From Neckera pumila (lineage: Eukaryota; Streptophyta; Bryopsida; Hypnales; Neckeraceae), in the NCBI GenBank assembly GCA_963969595.1, contig OZ018415.1, forward strand, positions 5,952,001-6,016,000: a DNA stretch of 64,000 bases, written 5' to 3'. The notes beneath the pieces are model-generated. The model was not told where the DNA came from. It searched no databases and was given only the letters and a program-made list of their open reading frames with translations. A program made the translations under genes and the position numbers. This document shows positions 55,921 to 64,000 of this stretch, piece after piece (the stretch's first letter is position 1; every line of letters starts with the position of its first letter).

Positions 55921-56449
55921 TTTACAGCTTTCTCAGACTCGGAGACTTGTTTCAAGAGCTGAGAGGACGTGGCAGCACTCCCTCTCACTCCTACATAGTC
56001 TTTTAGCTCCTCCAATAAGGTAGGAGGCTCGAATTCTGGAGGGTTATTTAGAACCGCCATATAGACTCGTTTAGAATGAACATAAGGTGGTCTTTAAATG
56101 GACCTTCTATAGTCATTGAATGGATCAATAAAAAAAACTATTATTTATTGCCAGAGCCAATTGTTGTCTTGCTTTCTCCATTTCTCTCTAGAAGTTGCAA
56201 GTGAACGGTTTATATAAGACCTAGGGTCATAAACAGGGACCTATGACACATCTTGTTTGAAAATTCGTAAGTAATTCAAAAATGCTTCAAAAAATACAAA
56301 ACAACTTGGATTACAATCAGAATCTATTTCTCTTTGTCTAGAAAATGAGCAAAAAATAATCCCATCCAAGAAACCACATGAAAAAGGCGGACCAACCCTT
56401 AGATGCTCGCTTTAAGAGCCTCCTACCTTAGTTGCAGCAACTTCTCATA
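55921..56449 (-). pseudogene. PPR-like last exon, copy 2, disrupted by a MITE
   Basis: The minus strand matches the exon at 7912-8083 (SESEKAVKLL tail, SSQLLKQVSESE block). It carries small indels and is split at CTCCTCCAA/GTTGCAGCAAC by the 415-bp MITE at 56016-56430. The frame cannot be read through. Confidence 0.75.
56016..56430. mobile_element. TA-target MITE family T, copy 1, empty site known
   Basis: Ends TAAGGTAGGAGGCTC and GAGCCTCCTACCTTA are perfect 15-bp inverses. Copy 1 of the segment reads TTCCAATAGTTGCAACAAC near 8020, so the insertion duplicated TA. Confidence 0.95.
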
Positions 56450-56489
56450 AGGTATGTTCCTAGTTCCCACCAAGCCTTCAAGGGTGATG

Positions 56490-57420
56490 TTAACCCCTAA
56501 AGGTCGGAGACTATGTTTTCACCAAAAACACTCTAGAAATGCCATTTCTAGTACAAGTATCAAATTTTCGAAAAAACAAAATTTTTGGACACATGTAACC
56601 GTATGATCTTGTAGTAAACTGGTTTGAGAATATGTAGAATAAAATTCAGAATTTTCCACCATGTAGATTGTAAGATATTAGAATTTGAATTGACAAAAAT
56701 CTTTTTTTTGGCCCTGCGAAAAAACGGGCAGCTGCACTTCACATGGTCACATTTAAATGGAAAAATGTCCAAAATGGTGGTTCATCTTTGGATTCATTCT
56801 TCAAAGCAAGTTGGTTACATGCTTGAAAAGTTTCAGATCATTTGGAATTGTACAACATATAGGAAAAAAATAGGTTGTAGAAAGAAGTAGAGAATGATTC
56901 AAAAAACAAAAAATGATAAGAATTAAATTATAGAATTGATGAATGTCAATCCCAAAGGTTGTAATGTTGCAATAAAAAAATATTAATCATACCCTTTTAT
57001 TTTTTTCAAAAATATTAAAAATTGAGTTAAATAAAGGACTTTAAAGTTTATTTTAAAGTAAGGAATCCATAACTGCCCGCAAACTAGAACACCTCATAAT
57101 TTTCATCTCACAAATCAAAATGGAATAATTCAAAGCTTTACACGCATCTATAAATGTAAAGGACCAATTTCAAATTTTTATTTTTTAAAAAGTGATTTTT
57201 CAGAAATTTTTTGAGCTGCCCGCGGACCAATGAAAATGACATATCATCCAATAAGTTTCTAACCATGTAGTCAAAAGTTTTGAAAATTGTTGGGCCTTCA
57301 AGCTATTCCTTGAGCACACGTGTGAAATTTTCAAAGAATAAAAATAAAATTTCCATTCGTAGCAAGCTGCCCAAAATTGCTATATTGCCAAAAAACGCCA
57401 TTTGGTCCTTCAGAGGTTAA
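56490..57420. mobile_element. TTAA-class element type A (A3), full length
   Basis: It begins TTAACCCCTAAAGGTCGGAG and ends GGTCCTTCAGAGGTTAA, 931 bp, opposite in orientation to A1 and uninterrupted. It serves as the reference copy for type A. Confidence 0.88.
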
Positions 57421-57849
57421 GGTATTAAACAATCTATAAATTGTAGTGCATTTAGCTATTCCACATGAGTGCTTAGCTATCTACAGAATTTACATGGCAA
57501 CCGAGGTTGCATGGACTTGACAGCGCTCCTACGGCCATTAGTCATTTTTTTTTTGGCCCACCACTGTGAAAGTAGTGCATAATAAGTACTTGGCTGTCTT
57601 CTAAAAATGGAGATTTCAGCATTTTTCAACCACTCTTGTGTAATGGAGCTCTGGACAACCCATTACATAAGAGCAACAACTACTGCTCTTAAAAATTAGT
57701 GGGATTAGATGTGAGAAACTCAAATATATTGAAGTTTTCATCAACCACCCCAAACTAATTTGGAAGTGATTATTGATGTGACTTTTGGAAGATGTATAGG
57801 CAATCTCTTTATAGAAGTGGAGTGATGGGAGGTAGAACAATCCATATGG
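57421..57849. other. Spacer, no gene seen
   Basis: Part of the right half is similar to 1880-1980 (GGATATGTAAATTAGGATTA) as the flank of the foldback element. Confidence 0.45.
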
Positions 57850-58330
57850 GATATGTAAATTAGGATTAGGAGAAGCTCAACTGCTCATACTTAGTTTAGT
57901 TAAACGCAGAAATTGTGTTAAAATAAGAACTTTAGACCTCGTTTATGCATAGTAGATTAATTTTTTTTAAGAAACTTTGAACTAAGAAAAGTTGTTAATT
58001 CAAGCCAAATTTCATCTCCAAAAATATCTTTGAGATTTAGAGCCTCCAATCAAAAGTTATGAACAAAATTCAGAGCGGGTTCAGAAAGACATATTTTTTG
58101 ACATCTTCAAACATCCTCTCTAAATTTTGTACCTAACTTTTGATTGGAGGCTTGGAATCTCAAACGGATTTTTGGAGATGCAAGTTAGATTGATTTACCA
58201 ACTATTTCTTAGTTCAAAGATTCTTGGAAAAAGTTATTCTACTATGCATAAATGAGGTCTAAAGGTCTACATTAAACACAATTCCTGCCTTTTAACAATG
58301 AGGTCAAGCTCTCATTTTCAAATTGTCCTA
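57850..58330. mobile_element. Foldback MITE with long inverted arms, copy 2
   Basis: Matches 1985-2435 throughout: left arm GCAGAAATTGTGTTAAAATA, right arm TACATTAAACACAATTCCTG, with AAACGGATTTTTGGAGATG in the middle. The arms have diverged more from each other than in copy 1. Confidence 0.8.
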
Positions 58331-58527
58331 TACCTTTTGAGAATTCATGATGGACAATGGATTTCATTATAAAAATTATCTCTCCATCCATTGTTTAGTG
58401 GACAAGGGTTGCCATTGAATTGCATATAAATCTTTTCCAATATCTGGATTTTCTTTACAATCAATTTTCCTTTGATTTGGCAAGGTGGCTTGTTAATTTT
58501 TCAAAATTTCAAGAGTTTAAAATATTG
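58331..58527. other. Short spacer
   Basis: Begins with sequence also found near 2436-2510 (ATGGACAATG.ATTTCATTATAA), so the shared block extends beyond the foldback itself. Confidence 0.5.
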
Positions 58528-58827
58528 CATTAGAAGAGATCTGAGCCTTTGGAAGACTGTTTTAGGGTTGTTCCCGATGCTGGGAACAGTGCACTGCTGT
58601 TAGAAAATAAAATTACTAAAAAAAAGAGAAAAAGAAAAGAAAAAGAAAAGTTATTAAAATGTCTAAAGAAATTTTCTTTTTTTCAAAAAAGTTAAAAAAT
58701 TAAAAAAACTAATATAGTAGTTGCTTGGCCACATCAACATGGCCATTTGACAACGTCCCAGCATTCTTGCAGAGTTCCCACAGTCTGGGAACTTGCAATC
58801 TTTTAGAGGCCCGAATCTCTTCTAATG
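58528..58827. mobile_element. CATTAG-family MITE, copy 6 (best preserved)
   Basis: It begins CATTAGAAGAGATCTGAGCC and ends GGCCCGAATCTCTTCTAATG, terminal inverted repeats of about 28 bp with few mismatches. An A-rich centre is followed by TTGGCCACATCAACATGGCC and GTTCCCACAGTCTGGGAAC, the two internal hairpins. Confidence 0.88.
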
Positions 58828-58980
58828 ATTAATTTTTGTCAAATGTGACCTCTGGCTATAGTAATTGGATGTACAAGGGGCTTGAGGTTTCTTAGAATGG
58901 TTGAAGAAGTAAATTATGAGCCCTGTGAAAACTGCACCTAATTAAAAAACAATTACAACAATTCCAAACTTGAACTCTCA

Positions 58981-59893
58981 TTAACCCCTAAAAGCCCAAA
59001 GTCCCCTCGGAGGACATTTGGAATTTTAGGCAGGCTTATCTAGCCTGAAATTTCGGCCTGATTTTTTGAAACTTTTTTTGAAGATAGGAAATCACATTAG
59101 CTTTCTAAAAATATAACTTTTTTTTTCAATCGATATCAGAGAGCAAAAGTTATGCAAATTGAAGTCAAAAAAGTAACTTGCTGGACAGAAGAAAAAAAAC
59201 TGTAAAAAATTGTATTTTTTTTTAATGTTTTTTTCTACATTTGAAGCTTTAATTCATTCTATTTGGACTCATAATGAAAAAGTTATAGACAATCTTTTTT
59301 TTTCGGTCAACCTAAGCATCTTCTTCAAAAAACGACTTATAGAATTCAATTTTGAATGCAATTTTCAAATTTTTTCAAAATTATTTTTTTTGAAAAGGTT
59401 AAGTTTGTTTGCAAGAACAATCCCACTGTTGGAATTATGGTGTTTTAATTCCACCTAAGAGCTATTAATGATTTAGTGTTTCATTCAATTTTGGACCTAC
59501 TTCTATTTAAAAAAAAATTTATATGTGAAAATCAAGTTTTGACATTTTGAAATTTTATTCTCCAACTCTCAACTCAAATGCTCAACATAAAATTTTTAGA
59601 AACCAATGGTATATAGTGCAAAAGAAATCCACAAATGGCCATGAAAGTCATCTGAAATTGCAGGCCACAGTTCAAAAAAACTTCTTTTTCCAACTTCAAA
59701 TGCTAATATCTTCCAATCCGTAGGGTCAAACTTCATGAAATTTTTACCACATGATCTAAAACAAGTAAAGTACAAGTACCTACAGTTAGATTCTTAAAAG
59801 AAAGTAATTTTTAGTTTCTTAAGTGATCACAGCAAAAATGACAGTTTTCAGTGGTCTCAGAGCTAGAAAATGCCTTGGGCCTTTAGGGGTTAA
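58981..59893. mobile_element. TTAA-class element type B (B8)
   Basis: It begins TTAACCCCTAAAAGCCCAAA and ends GGGCCTTTAGGGGTTAA, 913 bp, same orientation and subfamily as B5 at 51677-52605. Confidence 0.9.
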
Positions 59894-60340
59894 AAAGGAT
59901 TATTTCCTTTTTATACACAAGTTTTATCTTTTAACACCTACAGTTTGCAAACGCCAGGTGGGGGAACATAGTTTCTCATTAAATTAGACCATTTCAGGAA
60001 CTTTCAGGAAACATCGTAAAGAGATTCCTCGCTATGATTTATAAGATATACTCACTAAGGTCAAAGGGATCATACGCAGGCCTCCCCATGATACAGACAG
60101 AGGCCTTCGAATGACCACTATGATCATAGGAAGACCTCCCCAAGAATCATGTTGAATAATCTCTTATAATGGTGTCTAAACGTCCCTGAATAAGATTACT
60201 AAAATCCCTGCTAAATAGAGAGTTATCAAAGACTTAAACACTGCTCAAATGAGCAAAGCAATCAATATGATCGATTCAAATGAGGGTAAGCTTTCAGAGA
60301 ATTCATCTCCCACGAACGAGAGCAAGTAGGTTGGAAAGGG
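59894..60340. other. Spacer downstream of the PPR exon
   Basis: Less AT-rich than the repeats to the left. It contains a duplicated phrase CAGGCCTCCCC / AGACCTCCCCAAGA near 60076-60145. Probably 3' flank of the minus-strand PPR exon. Confidence 0.4.
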
Positions 60341-60661
60341 TTAGTGAGTTGGTGTTGTACTCGTCACCTTCAAATCGGGCAAATAGGCAAGCAAGTCATC
60401 AATCTGCTGGTACTCCAATAATCGTGAGATGATAGTTTGCAAGGATAAATTAGTCGGCGAGATCTCTAGCTTTTTCATTGCTGCAATTGCCTTCCGTAGG
60501 TCGTCCATCTTCCCATTCTTGATATATCCAAGGAAAGGAGAGTTGTAAGTAGCCTGCATTCCATGACACGCACATTTAGTGAATCCCACGATACAAGAGA
60601 CATTTCCTTTGCAGATGACGTGCAAATGTTGCAAATCCACATCAGACTCTAGGACCCTCTG
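60341..60661 (-). CDS. PPR-like protein exon (C-terminal, partial)
   Basis: A TTGCAG acceptor at 60662-60667 (minus strand) opens 106 codons ending KVTSTTPTH and stop. The stretch ATYNSPFLGYIKNGKMDDLR, followed by KAIAAMKKLEISP, has the Y-N-..-GY-.-NGKMDD and MKK-..-I-S-P spacing of a 35-residue pentatricopeptide repeat. The next block (SLQTIISRLLEYQQIDDLLA) fits the following repeat. PPR proteins act mostly in mitochondria or chloroplasts on RNA. No upstream exon with convincing splice sites was found in the window, so whether the gene is intact is unknown. Confidence 0.6.
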   Translation of the reverse strand, partial: QRVLESDVDLQHLHVICKGNVSCIVGFTKCACHGMQATYNSPFLGYIKNGKMDDLRKAIAAMKKLEISPTNLSLQTIISRLLEYQQIDDLLAYLPDLKVTSTTPTH

Positions 60662-61599
60662 CAAATTTCAATTATCACTGATGCAACTTACTGGAACTCT
60701 TCATGGGATTATAAAGATTGTTAACTGATATTATCAAACCCCAAGAATTATCATAGCTATGCAACAATAAATAAGAACATAATATCATTGAAACATGAAG
60801 AAAGCACATACCACTTCAATGGCAAAAAATTCTTAAATTTCCTGGGTGTCCAAATGATAAAACAAGGGCGTATCCGAATCTATCGGGGTTAAAAAGAAAT
60901 AATTTAGGGAGCTTTAAGGATTGTACAGAATTGCTGATGCGAAAATCAGAATTCATTATTACGACCACTACGGTATTTAGCACAAGCACGTTTCCGAAAT
61001 TTCCGAGCTCTGGGGAACAAGCCAGATACTGCGGAGAATGTCAACAAAGGCATCTAGTCGGGGGCCTTACAGAATTGAGGAGGCAGGGCACACATCAGTT
61101 CCATCCCAAACGGAAACTTAGATGATAACAGTATTCTCCGCAACTTGGTCATTCACAAACAATATCTGCAAAACCCATAGTTCCTTTAGAATCGCTTACA
61201 AGAAGTTCCAATTTCCTATCTCTGACCGAAGATCCTGAAGTGTCTGCAACCCTGTGGCCATGAAATTTTAGTGCAGAAAAAACCCAACACTAATCAAGTG
61301 TCCAATACTTTATAAAGTTCCAAACTTCGCTCCTCAGTTTCTAGTTAGTAGATATTACAACAAGGTTCACATGTATGAAACGCGTGAAATAGAGAGCAAG
61401 CGAGAACAACAAAGTACTCACCTTACAGCACTTGAGCATTTGGGCCGCTCCGGCTGTACATGCGCACCTTCAAATCACGCCTGCCATGGAACATCACCCT
61501 CATCAAGCTCACCAGCAGAAGCACCAAACCACGTCAACACTTCTATTTCCCTGTTAGTACATACCCTCTCTGAGATAACCCTCATCGACGGAGCTATTA
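60662..61599. other. Upstream or intronic region on the minus strand
   Basis: Mixed composition. Short frames on both strands (60931-61125, 61371-61619) show no recognised domain. It may be intron of the PPR gene or 3' flank of the small acidic-protein gene. Confidence 0.35.
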
Positions 61600-61946
61600 C
61601 CACAGAGTTGATACAGTGAAAAAAGAAAACCATCCATAAACCAAGATTGATACACATGCACGATATGCCACAAGAGTGTAATTTTATTGCGCCACAAAGA
61701 AGAGAGCCAAACCAGGGGTAAGCCAGGGCCAAGAAGAGGGTTCATAAAATGAACGAATCCTCACAGAACACTACATAATGGCTATAAACCGTCCATACAC
61801 TGACACCTACACTGCCATACACTGCATACACCTGAGTGAACTTTATTTATAAGATAATCCTCCTTCCCCTCCATACACTGGCATCTATTCCTCCATACAC
61901 TCGAGTGACATTTTTTAAGAAAAAAAACTTCTTGTCAACGCACCCT
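61600..61946 (-). other. Probable 3' region of small acidic-protein gene, copy 2
   Basis: Matches 11376-11500 over the same phrases. A tandem-like CCATACACTG unit repeats four to five times near 61790-61900. Confidence 0.55.
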
Positions 61947-62147
61947 TCAGTCTTCCTCTTCATGCAAAGGCGGACAAGTGAGGAGTATCTCTTCGAACTC
62001 AAAGCCATGGATGGGGAGATCCCCAACCTCGATTGGGTTCGCTGGGTTGCCCAAATTGGTCACGATCGGATCTCGCAGAGCAGCGTCGTCCTCGTTCACC
62101 TGGTTCTCCTCCACCACATTTTCGCGACGAAGTTCTTTGCCCTCCAT
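61947..62147 (-). CDS. Small acidic protein, copy 2 (unknown family)
   Basis: The start MEGKELRRENV at 62147 is preceded by a CTCTAACCCTAACGCTGTCT leader that could be a 5' UTR. The 66-residue product contains LRDPIVTNLGNPANPIEVGD and HGFEFEEILLTCPPL, then an acidic end. It parallels 11621-11851 in frame, stop and 3' flank. Predicted soluble and highly acidic; function unknown. Divergence is mostly in the N-terminal half. Confidence 0.58.
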   Translation of the reverse strand: MEGKELRRENVVEENQVNEDDAALRDPIVTNLGNPANPIEVGDLPIHGFEFEEILLTCPPLHEEED

Positions 62148-62950
62148 TGCAGACAGCGTTAGGGTTAGAGACTTGTCTAAAACAACAAACCACAATTGCA
62201 CGATCGAACTCTGACAAAAGCGCACACTTTGAAGAAAAAACACTCCCAGCAAGAGGTTACCTCGGAGTACAGACTTTCCTGACGGACCTCGTCAACCTGT
62301 CCTCCAGCGATTCCAGAACATTTTTAGGGTTAAAATCTTCGGAAACCACTTCGTGCAGAATTTTAAAAACAGGCATTTTTGGAAACAACTCCCTGTAGCC
62401 CTTGTTCTTGCAATCCACGAGGCCGAAGAGTTTATACAAAGTCAGGGGGATAGCACTGAATTACCAAACAAGATGGAGGGCCAAGAACGACAACAAGCTA
62501 GGAGAGACCCCGGGTCGCAACTCTCGTAGTATATGCACGGCCATCGGCTTAGAGGACGGTTTTTGAAAAATTTATATCAGATTATAAGGACCAAAAGTTA
62601 GATGAACAAATTAAAATAAAATGAGATGTAGAAAATGTTGGATTGCATATTCATTAAAAAAAAAAATTCTTAGTAAATATGAAGGATTGAAACACATACG
62701 CATAATAATATCTTTAAAGACATACAAGAAGGTCCCTCCAATTAAAGTTAAAATTCAATCGCCATGTTTATATTTATTTATAGTAAAAAATACTATATAT
62801 ATTTTAAAAAAGCCCCCAAAGTTGGGTCGCTTGGCCTATGATACATGTATTAAAAAAACTCATATAATTAGGTATTTAATGCTAATATTGTCCACAAAGA
62901 ACATTCAGTTCCTCTAAATAAATAGATTTTTGGATTCCTTGTTGAAAGGG
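62148..62950. other. Spacer, no gene assigned
   Basis: A frame at 62257-62439 (minus; MYKLFGLVDCKNKGYRELFP) is gene-like in composition but short. From about 62580 onward the sequence is AT-rich and featureless. Confidence 0.35.
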
Positions 62951-63114
62951 CTACAAGAGCACTCTACTAGATTGAAACAAATTATATCCCTTAAGATTGG
63001 ACAAAAATGCATTACAATGAAGGCCATACCTGAAAAGCACTTGGCAAGGTAACATATAGACTCTCCATAGTTTTGAGTCATTTACCCTGCCCTTGGATGC
63101 AGTAGAGAATTTCA

Positions 63115-63365
63115 TTAAACCAGAAAAATGCACTGGAGGGGCCCTCAGCTGAGCTCGGAAAATAGGGTCGACCACCCATGGGATCTCGTCGACGAACGTG
63201 ATAGCACGAGTAATATGATAGAGCACCAGTAACGTCTCGAACTTCTCCCAATGGCATTGGCATATTCTCCAATAATTTATAAACAGCATGCGGCCTAAAC
63301 TTCCAGGCTCCCAAAACACCCGCTTGTCATGGCGAAACTTCTTTGAAGACATGTCACCATGGTCC
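63115..63365 (-). pseudogene. PRP8: Fragment of splicing factor PRP8 (N-terminal exon)
   Basis: A TGCAG acceptor at 63366-63370 (minus strand) opens [16 protein letters not shown], a signature stretch near the N-terminus of the U5 snRNP protein PRP8. It is followed in a shifted frame by [16 protein letters not shown], and again in the first frame by [19 protein letters not shown]. Two compensating frameshifts (near 63290 and 63220) and several substitutions at otherwise very conserved positions mark it as a non-functional copy. Intact PRP8 is a very large, almost invariant core spliceosome protein; only this one exon-sized piece is here, and the acceptor is preserved, which argues for genomic duplication rather than a retrocopy. 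Confidence 0.85.
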
Positions 63366-63380
63366 CTGCACAATCAAAAA

Positions 63381-63593
63381 CTAATCTCCATATTGAAATA
63401 AATTCGCAATGCTCTGAAAACATGTCTTCAACCCCAGAACGATGCCACAGACCAGAGTGGTTCGATGGATGACAAAGAATCTTCCCGTGCAATTGTTCAT
63501 CCCTGGAATTTTGCGCAAAAAGGGGAGATCTTGCACAGTAGTTTGACCTCCAATGAATACTTTTGTTAGAGTAGATGAGTCACGCTGTATCAA
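63381..63593 (-). pseudogene. Exon-like open frame shared with 7200-7375 and 53730-53910
   Basis: An uninterrupted 70-codon frame: STLTKVFIGGQTTVQDLPFL, then KIPGMNNCTGRFFVIHRTTL, then VCGIVLGLKTCFQS. The other two copies are broken, so this is the best preserved. Family not recognised; a repeated gene fragment is the safest description. Confidence 0.45.
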
Positions 63594-64000
63594 AAAGGAT
63601 GATTTCCACGGTGACCAACTCGTCCTTACAGGGTTAAACCTGCTACCTTCCCAGAGGAAAAACCCTAAGCTACTCTCACCCCTAGAAATGCACTAGGATA
63701 AATGGCTTGTCATTTCCAGTACATCACTCAAAGAAAACTCAAAGAAAAACACACACTACAGTTTATACCCCAATCAAAACCCTTCAAAGTGGCAAACTCC
63801 TTAAGGATCAAAGAATTGGCCAATTGAAGAGAAATTTCCGCAAACACCTCAACCTAATCGGCGACAGATTTGGACTGTAAAAACACTGCTCACTCTGGAT
63901 TTACCTAAGGTCCAAAACCATCTCCTGTAATGCAACCGATCAGGACCACAACAAAACAACGCCACCAGAATCCTAGTTCATACACACACACACACAAAAA
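63594..64000. other. Right-edge spacer
   Basis: Less AT-rich; ends in an (AC)n run near 63977-63996. No gene seen. Confidence 0.35.

Larger units (their letters stand above)
51064..56449. repeat. Duplicated segment, copy 2 (partner 5381-8060)
   Basis: Collinear with copy 1 but lengthened by four insertions: 51677-52605, 53957-54186, 54256-55827 (itself containing 54770-55708) and 56016-56430. Subtracting them leaves about 2.2-2.3 kb, the same as copy 1 without its own insertion. Confidence 0.9.

Noticed and set aside
1..64000. tRNA and rRNA genes
   Set aside because: I looked for GGTTCRANYCC-type T-arms with paired stems and for conserved rRNA blocks and found none.

Overview
This window looks like intergenic, repeat-dominated nuclear DNA of a land plant. 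It is AT-rich, has GT-AG introns and no operon structure, and carries many short inverted-repeat transposons. The recognisable proteins are a receptor-like kinase, PPR proteins, spliceosomal PRP8, and a Mutator-like transposase with a SWIM finger. A large-genome, possibly non-seed, plant would fit, but the species cannot be told from sequence alone. Almost every gene-like piece is broken or partial.

Layout. 1-745: minus-strand remnant of a gene with a ParB-like motif, running off the left edge. 860-1850: 95-bp minisatellite. 1985-2435: foldback element. 2740-4825: degraded plus-strand MULE/SWIM transposase. 5381-8060: first copy of a duplicated segment that ends in a PPR exon. 8455-9292: receptor-kinase remnant. 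10332-12000: small gene pieces. 13655-15156: transposon with long terminal inverted repeats. 15151-28990: almost purely repeats. 29290-33440: second, better preserved MULE/SWIM transposase (minus). 34501-44025: large multi-exon gene (plus) with a ParB-like motif, a coiled coil and a C-terminal N6/N4-type DNA methyltransferase domain. 44271-50300: more repeats. 51064-56449: second copy of the duplicated segment, swollen by insertions. 56490-59893: repeats. 60341-63593: PPR exon, small acidic-protein gene, PRP8 fragment and a thrice-occurring segment.

Main result. The MULE/SWIM gene and the ParB-like/methyltransferase gene occur twice, each time side by side and head-to-head (1-4825 and 29290-44025). 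Two independent copies of this divergent pair suggest one two-gene mobile element: a Mutator-like transposase partnered with a phage-style ParB/DNA-methyltransferase protein. Both copies are decayed here.

Second result. More than a dozen elements are flanked by TTAA and begin CCCYTAAAG. The two copies of the duplicated segment give filled and empty sites for several of them and confirm the TTAA target. These look like non-autonomous piggyBac-like (or Sola-like) elements, which would be unusual in a land plant. Further families are defined by TA targets, by a conserved GGATCC-centred palindrome, and by paired internal hairpins.
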